8,845 nt of DNA, taken from assembly GCA_947164805.1 (NCBI GenBank), contig CAMUXX010000025.1:1-8845 (forward strand). Direction: 5' to 3'. The stretch is from an uncultured Elusimicrobia bacterium. GTDB lineage: Bacteria; Elusimicrobiota; Elusimicrobia; Elusimicrobiales; Elusimicrobiaceae. Positions 1 to 7,257 of the stretch are shown piece by piece. The stretch's first letter is position 1; the number at the start of each line of letters is the position of its first letter. A program made the translations under genes and the position numbers. The notes under the pieces were generated by a model. The model had not been told where the DNA came from. It saw only the letters and a list, made by a program, of their open reading frames with translations, and made no database searches.

Positions 1-69
1 GAAATCTCGTATTTTAAGAAAATTCTGGGACAAAATAAACTACTTCCACTGGTAATTTATAATACATAA
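1..69 (+). CDS. 3' end of an unidentified plus-strand gene (partial)
   Basis: Reading from base 1, frame 1 stays open and ends in TAA at 67-69. It gives a 22-residue tail finishing LLPLVIYNT. The stop lies 4 bp before a strong terminator that points the same way, as expected for the last gene of a transcription unit. Frame 2 is also open, to a TAA at 53-55, and ends in a Trp/Lys-rich tail, so the true frame is not certain. Frame 1 is preferred because of its spacing to the terminator. The fragment is too short to assign to a family. Confidence 0.35.
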   Translation, partial: EISYFKKILGQNKLLPLVIYNT

Positions 70-73
70 ATTT

Positions 74-109
74 ACCCCCGGGTTGAAATAACACCCGGGG
101 GTTTTTGTT
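74..109 (+). terminator. Strong rho-independent terminator
   Basis: There is a perfect 10-bp inverted repeat, ACCCCCGGGT at 74-83 and ACCCGGGGGT at 93-102, with a 9-nt loop. A T-rich tract (TTTTT G TTT) follows at 102-109. The GC-rich stem and the T tract on the right fit termination of a plus-strand transcript entering from the left edge. In the opposite direction, for thrS, the stem is followed only by AAATTTATG. It could slow minus-strand polymerase but is not a canonical terminator for it. Confidence 0.92.
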
Positions 110-125
110 TGTAAATAATTTAAAC

Positions 126-1874
126 TTATTTAAACAAGTTTTCTAAAGAGCGGGTATTGGCTTCTTCAGACATTGTTTTAATAAGTTCGTCTTGGGAAAC
201 AGTTATATTTTTACCGCTTCTTAAACGGATGGTAACTGTGTTTGTTTCCGCTTCTTTAGCACCTATAATCAAAGTGTAAGGCACTTTTTCTATATGTGCG
301 GTGCGTATTTTGGCACCCAACTTTTCAGGGCTTGCATCAAGTTCTGCACGAAGGCCTGCTTGTTTCATTTTAGCAAGCAAATTTTGTGCGGCTTCAAGTT
401 GTGCATCTGTTAAAGTTAAAATCTTTGCCTGTAAAGGTGCAAGCCAAAGGGGGAACAAACCGCCGTAATGTTCAATTAAAATACCTAAAAATCTTTCAAT
501 AGAACCAAGCATAGCGCGGTGTACCATTAAAGGTCTTTCCCTACCTTCTTTGGCAACATAAGTTAAATCAAAGCGTTCGGGCAAATTAAAGTCAAACTGA
601 ATTGTGGAAAGTTGCCAAGGGCGGCCTATTGCATCAATCAGTTTAATATCAATTTTAGGCCCGTAAAATGCCGCTTCGCCTGCGTGAGAAGTAAAAGGTA
701 TATTATTCTTCTTTAAAACGCTTTCAAGGGCTTCTTGTGCCCGGTGCCAATCATCTGCAGAACCGGTATAATGTTCCGGATGTGCTTCATCCCAAGTTGA
801 AAGTTCTACTTTATATTTTTCAAAACCAAAAGTCTTAAAAATATGTAAAGCAAAAGCAAAACAATCTTCAATTTCCTTTTCTATCTGGTCATGTGTACAG
901 AAGATATGGGCATCATCTTGCGTAAACCCTCTAACACGAAGTAAACCATGCATTACACCTGAACGTTCATAGCGGTAAACCGTACCGAGTTCGCTAAGGC
1001 GCAAAGGCAAATCGCGGTAACTTCTGAGTTGTGCATTATAAATTGCAATATGGAAAGGGCAGTTCATCGGTTTTAACTGATATTTTTGCCCGTCAACCTC
1101 AATAGGTTTAAACATATTTTCGCTGTAAAAATTGGCGTGGCCTGATTTTTCCCATAAGTGTAAGTGAGCAATATGGGGAGTATAGACCATATCATAACCG
1201 CGTGCCAAATTTTCATTTCTTATCCAATCTTCCAAAATTTTGCGGAGCATCCCACCGCGCGGTTGCCATAAAACCAAACCGGGGCCGACATCCTCAGTAA
1301 TAGTAAAAAGTTTTTGTTCTACGCCGAGTTTGCGGTGGTCGCGTTTTGCGGCTTCTTCTTGCTGATGAATATAATTTTTAAGTTCCTCTTTATCGTTAAA
1401 GCAAAGGCCGTAAATGCGTTGCATTTGGGGGCGTTTTTCATCACCGCGCCAATAAGCACCGGCAATATGGGTAAGTTTAAAACTGTTTACCTGGCCACTG
1501 TGTTCTACATGCGGGCCGCGGCATAAATCGGTAAAATTACCCACGGTGTATGTGGTAATTTGGCCGTCTTCAAGTTCTTCAATAAGTTCTGTTTTAAAGA
1601 CTTCACCGCGGTCTTTAAAATATTTCAAAGCATCTTGTTTGGAAATTGATTTGCATACAAAAGGGTGTTTGGCCTTGCAAATTTCCTTCATTTTATCTTC
1701 TAAAGTTTTTAAATCTTCCGGTGTAAATTTATGTGTTGTATAAAGGTCATAATAAAAGCCGTTTTCAATGGCAGGGCCAATACCGAATTTAGTATCAGGG
1801 AAAAGTTCCTGTACTGCTGCCGCTAAGATATGCGATGCACTATGTCTTTTTTTATTTAAGTCTATATTTTCCAT
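126..1874 (-). CDS. thrS: Threonyl-tRNA synthetase lacking the TGS domain
   Basis: This class II synthetase charges tRNA-Thr with threonine in the cytoplasm. It has 582 residues, against about 640 for the E. coli type. The protein starts directly in the editing domain, with HSASH at 11-15 and CRGPH at 118-122 matching the HxxxH and CxxxH editing-site motifs. The catalytic core follows, with zinc ligands Cys272 (MNCPFH), His323 (DDAHIF) and His452 (MVHRA), and motif 2 around YRYERSG at 300-306. The anticodon-binding domain runs from about 478 to the end. The ATG at 1874 has AAGGAA at 1881-1886, 6 nt upstream. An in-frame TGA at 1890-1892 rules out a longer start, so the missing N-terminal TGS domain is not a mis-called start. 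The gene stands alone, without the infC/rpmI/rplT neighbours that often follow thrS, and no T-box leader is visible. Identity is certain. Confidence 0.98.
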   Translation of the reverse strand: MENIDLNKKRHSASHILAAAVQELFPDTKFGIGPAIENGFYYDLYTTHKFTPEDLKTLEDKMKEICKAKHPFVCKSISKQDALKYFKDRGEVFKTELIEELEDGQITTYTVGNFTDLCRGPHVEHSGQVNSFKLTHIAGAYWRGDEKRPQMQRIYGLCFNDKEELKNYIHQQEEAAKRDHRKLGVEQKLFTITEDVGPGLVLWQPRGGMLRKILEDWIRNENLARGYDMVYTPHIAHLHLWEKSGHANFYSENMFKPIEVDGQKYQLKPMNCPFHIAIYNAQLRSYRDLPLRLSELGTVYRYERSGVMHGLLRVRGFTQDDAHIFCTHDQIEKEIEDCFAFALHIFKTFGFEKYKVELSTWDEAHPEHYTGSADDWHRAQEALESVLKKNNIPFTSHAGEAAFYGPKIDIKLIDAIGRPWQLSTIQFDFNLPERFDLTYVAKEGRERPLMVHRAMLGSIERFLGILIEHYGGLFPLWLAPLQAKILTLTDAQLEAAQNLLAKMKQAGLRAELDASPEKLGAKIRTAHIEKVPYTLIIGAKEAETNTVTIRLRSGKNITVSQDELIKTMSEEANTRSLENLFK

Positions 1875-1937
1875 ATTAATTTCCTTCTTTCACACATAAA
1901 TTTAAACTTTTTAAAAGCAAATATGCTCCTAAAAAGG

Positions 1938-1943
1938 TATAAT
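1938..1943 (+). promoter_or_regulatory. Putative -10 (TATAAT) of the phosphotransferase-rimO operon
   Basis: A perfect TATAAT lies 33 bp upstream of the ATG at 1977. No good -35 is seen at 16-18 bp spacing (AAGCAA at 1915-1920 is poor). Transcription would begin near 1950. A GAGAGG ribosome binding site at 1960-1965 would then lie within the short leader, 11 nt before the ATG. The element sits between the thrS -10 and the thrS gene, so the two opposed promoters would overlap. Confidence 0.45.
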
Positions 1944-1944
1944 T

Positions 1945-1953
1945 ATTTTAGCA
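1945..1953 (-). promoter_or_regulatory. Putative extended -10 promoter of thrS
   Basis: On the minus strand this reads TGCTAAAAT: a TGn extension followed by the -10 hexamer TAAAAT at 1950-1945. Six A residues precede it. The best -35 at 18-bp spacing is a weak TTAGTA (1974-1969), which an extended -10 can tolerate. The start would be near 1938, giving a leader of about 60 nt. The pdp promoter carries almost the same element (TGCTAAACT, also after A-rich sequence), which supports the call. Confidence 0.5.
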
Positions 1954-1976
1954 TTTTTTGAGAGGTTATACTAATT

Positions 1977-3740
1977 ATGAAGGATTTTTTAAAGAAATAT
2001 CTATTACCTTTAAAACAAGATATCCCGCTTTTTACCGTCTTAGCTTTACCGGGTCTTGCCATGTTTGCGGTCGGTTTAAACCAATTTGAGGCTATCGGGG
2101 GACTTTCTTTAACACTTGGCCTTGCAATTAAATTTATTTGCGAACTTTTAACTTTAGCGGTTATTTTCTATTTCTTTCACTTTTTGGGCATTAAACGCAT
2201 TTGGGCATTGGCACTTGTTATATTTTTATACTACATAACTCTGTGTGCGGACCTTGCCATTTTAATTTATTTCAAAGAGCGTTTTGTTTCAAAATATTTA
2301 ATGACTTTGGGTGGTGCAAATTATAAATTTATGAGAGACATTCGTCTCTTAACTATTTTCTTATTATTATATTCACTTGCTTATTTTGCTATTAAAAAAT
2401 TGTGGGTTAAGACAAGTTTTAAACAAAGTACAAAAAAACTTGCGGTTTGTGCGGTGCTTTTGCTTATAATTTCCTGTCTAAGCCCCATAAAACATATCGC
2501 AACAGAGCAAGCATTTTACACAAATCTTTTAATGGATACACCTATTATTAATCTTGTCAAAGATATTGTTACAAATAAACCGAGTTATCAAATTGTGCAA
2601 CAACTTCCGCCCGAACTTGAAGAACTTGCACAGGAATATAATTTATTTACACCGACAAATTTCAAGAATAAAAATACTTATAAAAAAATTATTTTGATTA
2701 CAACAGAGGCCCTTTCAAATAAATTCATTTCCACTTTTAACCCTAATATTCCTCCGGAAGCCAGTTCCATTTACGATGGCCTTTTGTATTTTTACCCTTA
2801 TGCCTCTTTAAAGCCGGTAACACTTTCCACTCTATACGGTTTAAGTGTAATATTTTCAGGCCACCCAAATGCGGAACTTTCTTTTAAAAACGGATACCCG
2901 TTATCTTTTGTCAAAATTTTACGCGATAACGGTTTTAAGACGGTTTTTATCCGCGGCGCCAATGAAGAATATATGAACGAACATATAACCTTCAAAAAAG
3001 CCGGCTTTCAGGAAATTTACGGTGCCGCCACTTTTGAAAGAGATCCGAAATATGCCGCATCCGTTGCTTGGTGGGGTTTAACGGACAGGAAACTTTTTGA
3101 CTTCGTTATAGAATATCTTAAACAACATAAAAATGACGAGAAAATATTTATTGACATCTTAAATGTTGACACCCATGTTCCAACCGGCCGCACCGATTAT
3201 TTAGGCCAGGAATATATGGAAATTACCGACATAAACCCAAAAATTGAGGCTCTTTATAAAAAACCCACTATGCCGCGTGCTTTTGCAAGGCATAATGAAG
3301 ATTTGGGGCGTTTCTTGAAAAATTTGCAAGACGAGAATTTACTTGACGAAGATACCCTCTTAATTATTACCGCGGACCATCCGTTCTTTGCCAACCTTGA
3401 AGGAGGGGGGATATATAAAGGCGCACGCCCTATGTTTAATGAAGTACCGATAATATTTATCTCTAAAAAACCGATTGAAGAAAAAATTTCAGGCGATTTA
3501 TTTAAGTCCCAACAAGATATTGCACCCACGGTTTTGGGCCTTGCCGGGCTTGATATACCGCGCGGAATGTTTGGCAGAAGCATTTTTGATAACCAAGCCC
3601 ACACTGTTTTCAATATGAAAGACGGCTATGTAAAAGTAAGCAATACAAGCGGCTCAAAAATTGTACCTTTCGGTTCTAAAGACAAACAAAATAAAGCCTT
3701 GCTGGAACTTTTAAACACCGCATTAACGGAGGAAAAATGA
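1977..3740 (+). CDS. Membrane-anchored sulfatase-fold phosphotransferase (OpgB/LtaS/EptA-like)
   Basis: This inner-membrane protein of 587 residues probably transfers a phosphoglycerol or phosphoethanolamine head group from a phospholipid to an envelope glycan or lipid. Five hydrophobic segments at roughly 18-36, 42-69, 73-98, 122-143 and 154-170 precede an extracytoplasmic alkaline-phosphatase-superfamily domain (about 236-540). Expected active-site residues are present: Glu244 in ITTEALS, nucleophile Thr285 in TLSTLYG (Thr282 is the alternative), His400 in DTHVPTG, and Asp467-His468 in TADHPFF. The 5-TM plus sulfatase layout is that of LtaS and EptA. The DTHxPxG motif resembles phosphoglycerol transferase OpgB, and exact head group and acceptor cannot be read from sequence. 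The ATG at 1977 has GAGAGG 11 nt upstream, slightly far. The end overlaps rimO by 4 bp, so both genes are probably co-transcribed. Family is confident; substrate is open. Confidence 0.88.
   Translation: MKDFLKKYLLPLKQDIPLFTVLALPGLAMFAVGLNQFEAIGGLSLTLGLAIKFICELLTLAVIFYFFHFLGIKRIWALALVIFLYYITLCADLAILIYFKERFVSKYLMTLGGANYKFMRDIRLLTIFLLLYSLAYFAIKKLWVKTSFKQSTKKLAVCAVLLLIISCLSPIKHIATEQAFYTNLLMDTPIINLVKDIVTNKPSYQIVQQLPPELEELAQEYNLFTPTNFKNKNTYKKIILITTEALSNKFISTFNPNIPPEASSIYDGLLYFYPYASLKPVTLSTLYGLSVIFSGHPNAELSFKNGYPLSFVKILRDNGFKTVFIRGANEEYMNEHITFKKAGFQEIYGAATFERDPKYAASVAWWGLTDRKLFDFVIEYLKQHKNDEKIFIDILNVDTHVPTGRTDYLGQEYMEITDINPKIEALYKKPTMPRAFARHNEDLGRFLKNLQDENLLDEDTLLIITADHPFFANLEGGGIYKGARPMFNEVPIIFISKKPIEEKISGDLFKSQQDIAPTVLGLAGLDIPRGMFGRSIFDNQAHTVFNMKDGYVKVSNTSGSKIVPFGSKDKQNKALLELLNTALTEEK
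3728..3732 (+). promoter_or_regulatory. GGAGG ribosome binding site for rimO inside the preceding gene
   Basis: GGAGG lies 4 nt before the rimO ATG at 3737 and within the last codons of the phosphotransferase gene. The ATG overlaps the upstream stop as ATGA (3737-3740). This fixes the rimO start and indicates translational coupling. Confidence 0.85.
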
Positions 3741-5020
3741 ATTTCTTTTTAATTAGCCTAGGATGTCCCAAAAATTTAACGGATTCGGAAGACTTTTGCG
3801 CACGCCTTCTTGCCCACGGGCATAATTTGGTTTTTGATGTAAATAAGGCCGATGCCGTCTTAATAAACACTTGCGGTTTTTTGGCAAGTTCCGTCAAAGA
3901 AGCGGAAGAAAATATTAAATATGCCCTAAAACTAAAAAATGCCGGTAAAATAAAAAAAGTTTTTGTTACAGGTTGTATGGTGGAACGCCTTGGCAAAAGT
4001 GTTTTAAAAAAGTTTCCTAAAATTGACCTTGCATTTTCCATTAAAGCACAAGATAATATTGAAAATATTTTGGGTAAAAAAGGTTCACTTTTACCATCAA
4101 TTTCAAAAACTTTACATGCACCGGAATTTAAAATGGGCCTAACATTACCGCATACCGCATATTTAAAAATTGCCGACGGTTGCAATAACCGCTGCTCTTA
4201 TTGCACTATTCCGTTTATACGCGGCATTTACCGCAGCAAGCCGCTTGAAGAAGTTTTGGAAGAAGCAAAAATAATGGCAAAATCGGGCGTAAAAGAAATC
4301 AGTTTAATTGCACAAGATACCACCTCTTACGGGCAAGATTTATACGGTAAACCGCAACTTGAAAAACTGCTTAAAAAACTTGTTAAAATTAAAGGGCTTG
4401 AGCGTTTTAGAATAATGTATGCTTACCCGCACCGCGTAACGAAAGAACTTGCAAAAATTATAGCAGGCGAAGAAAAAATTTACCCGTACCTTGACTTGCC
4501 GCTCCAGCATATTTCCGCACCGATTTTAAAGGCTATGAACCGCCACTGCGGGCCTGAGCAGATAAAAGAGGTCTTGGCTATGCTCCGCGAAACTGTTAAA
4601 AATATTGCAATACGCACAAACTTTATTGTCGGTTTCCCCGGTGAAACGGAAGAACAATTTGAAGAACTTAAAAATTTTGTTCGTGATTTTAAATTTGAAA
4701 ACGTGGCCGTCTTTGAATATTTTAGGGAGAGGGGGGCAAGTTCTTACAATTTTAAAAAGCAAATTACCGCCGCAGTTAAACGCCGCCGCGCTTTGGAACT
4801 TGAGGCAATACAAAGCCGTGTTGTTGACGGTATAAACAAAAAATTAATCGGCAAAAATATTGAAGTTATTGCAGATACTCCGCTACTTGGCCGCACCTAC
4901 AAAGATGCACCCGATATTGACGGAACTGTAACTTTTGACAAACCGGTTACACCCGGCAAAATATTTAAGGCCAAGATAATATCCGCCGTCGGTTATCAAA
5001 GAAAAGCAAAAGTTAAATAA
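3737..5020 (+). CDS. rimO: Ribosomal protein S12 methylthiotransferase RimO
   Basis: RimO is a radical-SAM enzyme that methylthiolates a conserved aspartate (Asp88 in E. coli) of ribosomal protein S12. The 427-residue protein has the standard three-domain layout. The N-terminal UPF0004 domain has Cys10, Cys46 and Cys80 for the auxiliary 4Fe-4S cluster. The radical-SAM core has the CxxxCxxC motif at Cys149, Cys153 and Cys156 (DGCNNRCSYCTIPF), with FIVGFPGET at 296-304. A TRAM domain follows from about 368. The LGCPKN start and the TRAM motif GRTYKDAPDIDG (385-396) mark RimO rather than the tRNA enzymes MiaB or MtaB. The usual EEGT after the core is ERGA here (331-334), a mild departure. The strong GGAGG and 4-bp overlap couple it to the envelope phosphotransferase gene upstream. 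Confidence 0.96.
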   Translation: MNFFLISLGCPKNLTDSEDFCARLLAHGHNLVFDVNKADAVLINTCGFLASSVKEAEENIKYALKLKNAGKIKKVFVTGCMVERLGKSVLKKFPKIDLAFSIKAQDNIENILGKKGSLLPSISKTLHAPEFKMGLTLPHTAYLKIADGCNNRCSYCTIPFIRGIYRSKPLEEVLEEAKIMAKSGVKEISLIAQDTTSYGQDLYGKPQLEKLLKKLVKIKGLERFRIMYAYPHRVTKELAKIIAGEEKIYPYLDLPLQHISAPILKAMNRHCGPEQIKEVLAMLRETVKNIAIRTNFIVGFPGETEEQFEELKNFVRDFKFENVAVFEYFRERGASSYNFKKQITAAVKRRRALELEAIQSRVVDGINKKLIGKNIEVIADTPLLGRTYKDAPDIDGTVTFDKPVTPGKIFKAKIISAVGYQRKAKVK

Positions 5021-5022
5021 TA

Positions 5023-6336
5023 TTACTTTATAACTTCAGCAACAAGTGGGCGGAGTTTAGGTTTCTTCGCACCGATATCATAGGCCTGTTTAAACAATGC
5101 AACACCGTCAGCCAGGCGTTTTGTATCGTCGGCATAAATATGGGCAATAATATCGCCTTTTTTTACTTTATCACCGAGTTTTTTATCAAGCCAAATACCG
5201 GCGCCAAAGGCAATTTTATCTTCCATTTTACCGCGGCCTGCACCAAGCAAAACTGCCGCTTCACCGACTGTTCTTGCCGTCAAACGCGTAATAAAACCTG
5301 TTTTATTTGCTTTAATTAATGTGCAATATTTAGAATCTTTTAAATACTTTCCGGGGTTATCTGCAATTGCGGGGTTTGCACCTTGCCATTTAAGCATTTC
5401 TTTAAATTTCTTTAAAGCCGCACCGCTTTCTAAAATCTTTTCTACGGTGGCATGTGCTTTGTCTAGATTTTTTTCTTTACCGGAAATTAAAAGCATATAA
5501 GCGGCACTTTCAAGTAAAAGTTCATAAAAATCAGGCGCAATATTTTTATTACCTTTTAAAATCTCTATACTTTGGCGCATTTCGTTTGCATTACCGACAG
5601 CGCGCCCAAGCGGTGTGTCCATATCAGTTAAAAGCGCACAGCATTTTAAGCCCAACATTTTGGCTGTTTCCACTAAAGTTTTGGCAAGTTCCTTGGCATC
5701 TTTATATTTTTGCATAAATGCACCGGAACCGTATTTAACATCAATAAACAATGACTTAACGCCCTCCGCATATTTTTTTGACAGAATACTTGCCGTAATT
5801 AAAGGTCTGCTTTCAACGGTGCCTGTTACATCGCGCAAGGCATAAAGTTTTTTATCAGCAGGTGCAAGGTCCGCCGTTTGACCGAACATACAAAACCCTA
5901 TTGCTTTTATTTGCTTATAAACATTTTGCGTTTTTACGCCCACTTGGAAACCTTTCATTGATTCAAGTTTATCAAGCGTACCACCGGTATGCCCAAGCCC
6001 ACGGCCTGCCATCATTGGAACAGCAAGACCTGCGCAAGCAACAAGCGGTGCAAGTGCCAAAGAAATACCATCCCCGACACCCCCTGTAGAATGTTTATCA
6101 ACCGTCGGCAATTTTATATTTTTAAATTCCAAACGGTTACCTGAATATGCCATTGCTTTTGTTAACATAGCGGTTTCTTTTTTAGATAAAGGATTCAAAA
6201 AACAAGCCATCAAAAATGCAGATAACTGATAATCAGGTACTGTTCCTTTTGCTGCACTTTGTGCAATGAAATTAAATTCTTCTTGGGTTAATGGTAAATT
6301 ATTTCTTTTTTTAATGATTAAATCTAACATCCTCAT
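5023..6336 (-). CDS. pdp: Pyrimidine-nucleoside phosphorylase
   Basis: This enzyme reversibly cleaves uridine or thymidine with phosphate to the base and (deoxy)ribose-1-phosphate, in cytoplasmic pyrimidine salvage. At 437 residues it is full length. The start MRMLDLIIKK resembles the Bacillus Pdp type more than E. coli DeoA, so broad specificity is inferred; thymidine phosphorylase (deoA) is the alternative. Phosphate loop KHSTGGVGD is at 81-89, the family signature GRGLGHTGGT at 111-120, and base-contacting Arg168, Ser183 and Lys187 are in place. The residue before the signature is Ala110, where E. coli DeoA has phosphate-binding Ser113. The codon is GCA at 6009-6007. A C-terminal biotinyl-like PYNP domain spans about 345-430. 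The first ATG is chosen because GAGGTG (6347-6342) lies 5 nt upstream; Met3 would be 11 nt away. Its stop is 2 bp from the converging rimO stop. Confidence 0.95.
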   Translation of the reverse strand: MRMLDLIIKKRNNLPLTQEEFNFIAQSAAKGTVPDYQLSAFLMACFLNPLSKKETAMLTKAMAYSGNRLEFKNIKLPTVDKHSTGGVGDGISLALAPLVACAGLAVPMMAGRGLGHTGGTLDKLESMKGFQVGVKTQNVYKQIKAIGFCMFGQTADLAPADKKLYALRDVTGTVESRPLITASILSKKYAEGVKSLFIDVKYGSGAFMQKYKDAKELAKTLVETAKMLGLKCCALLTDMDTPLGRAVGNANEMRQSIEILKGNKNIAPDFYELLLESAAYMLLISGKEKNLDKAHATVEKILESGAALKKFKEMLKWQGANPAIADNPGKYLKDSKYCTLIKANKTGFITRLTARTVGEAAVLLGAGRGKMEDKIAFGAGIWLDKKLGDKVKKGDIIAHIYADDTKRLADGVALFKQAYDIGAKKPKLRPLVAEVIK

Positions 6337-6341
6337 AATAA

Positions 6342-6388
6342 CACCTCGTTAAAAATTCAGTTTAGCATTTTTTAAAAAAAATTTCCAA
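6342..6388 (-). promoter_or_regulatory. Putative pdp promoter and ribosome binding site
   Basis: On the minus strand a -35 TTGGAA (6388-6383) is followed, after 18 bp, by a -10 TAAACT (6364-6359) with a TG extension (TGCTAAACT). Transcription would begin near 6352, immediately before the GAGGTG ribosome binding site at 6347-6342, giving a leader of only about 15 nt. No operator-like inverted repeat (for example for a nucleoside-responsive repressor) was recognised. Confidence 0.55.
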
Positions 6389-6404
6389 TTTAATAAACCG
6401 TTGC

Positions 6405-6433
6405 TTGACAATATTTCCCTTTTGTCGTAAACT
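6405..6433 (+). promoter_or_regulatory. Promoter of the first secreted ankyrin-like gene
   Basis: A perfect -35 TTGACA (6405-6410) is followed at exactly 17 bp by TAAACT (6428-6433), a 4/6 match to the -10 consensus. The predicted start is near 6440. An AGGA ribosome binding site at 6445-6448 lies 7 nt before the ATG at 6456. This is the best sigma-70-type promoter in the window. Confidence 0.75.
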
Positions 6434-6455
6434 ATAGTTATTACAGGAAAGAAGT

Positions 6456-7178
6456 ATGAAGAATATAATTTTAGTATTTACCTTTCTGCTTGGTAGTATA
6501 TTGCCATCACATATCTTTGCCCAAGAATTAAAAAACAGAGGATTTAAAAAGAATTTCGGAGAAAAGGTAATGCGAGTTGCCGTATATTCCCAATATGAAA
6601 AAGATTTGCTGGAAGCAATCTGGGACGGTGATGCTGTCACTTTCAAAAAAACTTATGAAGAAGCATTGGCAAATGATGTGCATTTTTCTTCTAAAACAAA
6701 GGCTAATTTTTTGGAAACACTCCTAAGACTTGCTAAACCTAACAAGGAGGTACTCAAAACCCTATGGCTTGTATTGACTAGGGAAGATATTGTGGAAACT
6801 TTTAACGCTGCAGTCTTGTTTGACCGCCCGATAAAAGATGATAAACTCCGGGATTTTTTTGTTCTTTCAATATTAGACAAAGTCGGCCAAAACCCTGATA
6901 ATTTACGTGTAAATTTGCCCAAAAACGAAGTTGGCGGCAGGGCAAGCCTTTTGGCTTATTGGGCTTATAGATATTCCTTTGATATAAAAAATACACCGGA
7001 TGCCAGATATAAATTAGTTCAATTATTAGTTGAAAACGGTGCCAGCATTAAAGAAACAATGTTTATAGAAGATATAACATTGGACATTAATGGTCTTATT
7101 GACTTCTACACTGATGACGAAGAATATAAAACAGTAAACCGAATGGCAAAAAGATTAGTAGGCTTACCTGTATATTAA
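6456..7178 (+). CDS. Secreted protein with degenerate ankyrin-like repeats
   Basis: This 240-residue protein is not recognised as a named family. It begins with a clear Sec signal peptide: Lys3, a hydrophobic core at about 4-16, and probable cleavage after Ala22 (SHIFA-QE). It is therefore likely periplasmic or exported. The mature part looks alpha-helical. Residues 160-199 fit an ankyrin-type helix-turn-helix, with GRASLLAYWA, an insertion, then LVQLLVENGAS where ankyrins have LLLxxGAd. A weaker unit may lie at 48-70 (DLLEAIWDGDAV). No catalytic motif is visible, so a binding or interaction role is the most that can be inferred. It has a strong promoter of its own and is followed after about 70 bp by a smaller protein of the same kind, suggesting a related pair. 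Whether the two share a transcript is unknown; no terminator is seen between them. Confidence 0.82.
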   Translation: MKNIILVFTFLLGSILPSHIFAQELKNRGFKKNFGEKVMRVAVYSQYEKDLLEAIWDGDAVTFKKTYEEALANDVHFSSKTKANFLETLLRLAKPNKEVLKTLWLVLTREDIVETFNAAVLFDRPIKDDKLRDFFVLSILDKVGQNPDNLRVNLPKNEVGGRASLLAYWAYRYSFDIKNTPDARYKLVQLLVENGASIKETMFIEDITLDINGLIDFYTDDEEYKTVNRMAKRLVGLPVY

Positions 7179-7236
7179 TCGGTTTTAAATTTCCTTAATG
7201 GCATTTATCGTCTAACCCGAGGGATGTTGGCATTAT

Positions 7237-7257
7237 AAAGGACCTATAATGTTATAA
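7237..7257 (+). promoter_or_regulatory. Ribosome binding site and out-of-frame ATG before the second ankyrin-like gene
   Basis: AAAGGA (7237-7242) sits 6 nt before an ATG at 7249-7251, ideal for initiation. That ATG reads Met-Leu and then meets TAA at 7255-7257. The signal-peptide frame of the following gene is at -1 to it. One extra base just after the ATG would put the ATG in frame. A perfect TATAAT (7245-7250) overlaps the site but has no -35 at proper spacing (TTGGCA at 7227-7232 is only 12 bp away), so it is not called as a promoter. Confidence 0.6.

Noticed and set aside
1862..1897. Possible 11-codon upstream ORF overlapping the thrS start on the minus strand (ATG at 1897)
   Set aside because: It has no ribosome binding site before it and no run of Thr codons, so there is nothing to support an attenuator or leader peptide.
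1916..1927. Small inverted repeat AGCA-AATA-TGCT in the thrS leader as a regulatory hairpin
   Set aside because: A 4-bp AT-containing stem is expected by chance in this sequence; no tRNA-like or T-box structure surrounds it.
3254..3613. Minus-strand open frame of 119 codons inside the phosphotransferase gene
   Set aside because: It lies wholly opposite a conserved coding domain carrying the active-site Asp-His and shows no recognisable protein features; it is a shadow of the real gene.
3676..4185. Minus-strand open frame of 169 codons across the phosphotransferase/rimO junction
   Set aside because: It is antisense to the RimO N-terminal domain with its conserved cysteines and has no recognisable protein features.
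7227..7250. TTGGCA and TATAAT as a promoter for the second ankyrin-like gene
   Set aside because: The spacing is 12 bp, too short for a sigma-70-type promoter, and transcription would begin after the ribosome binding site.
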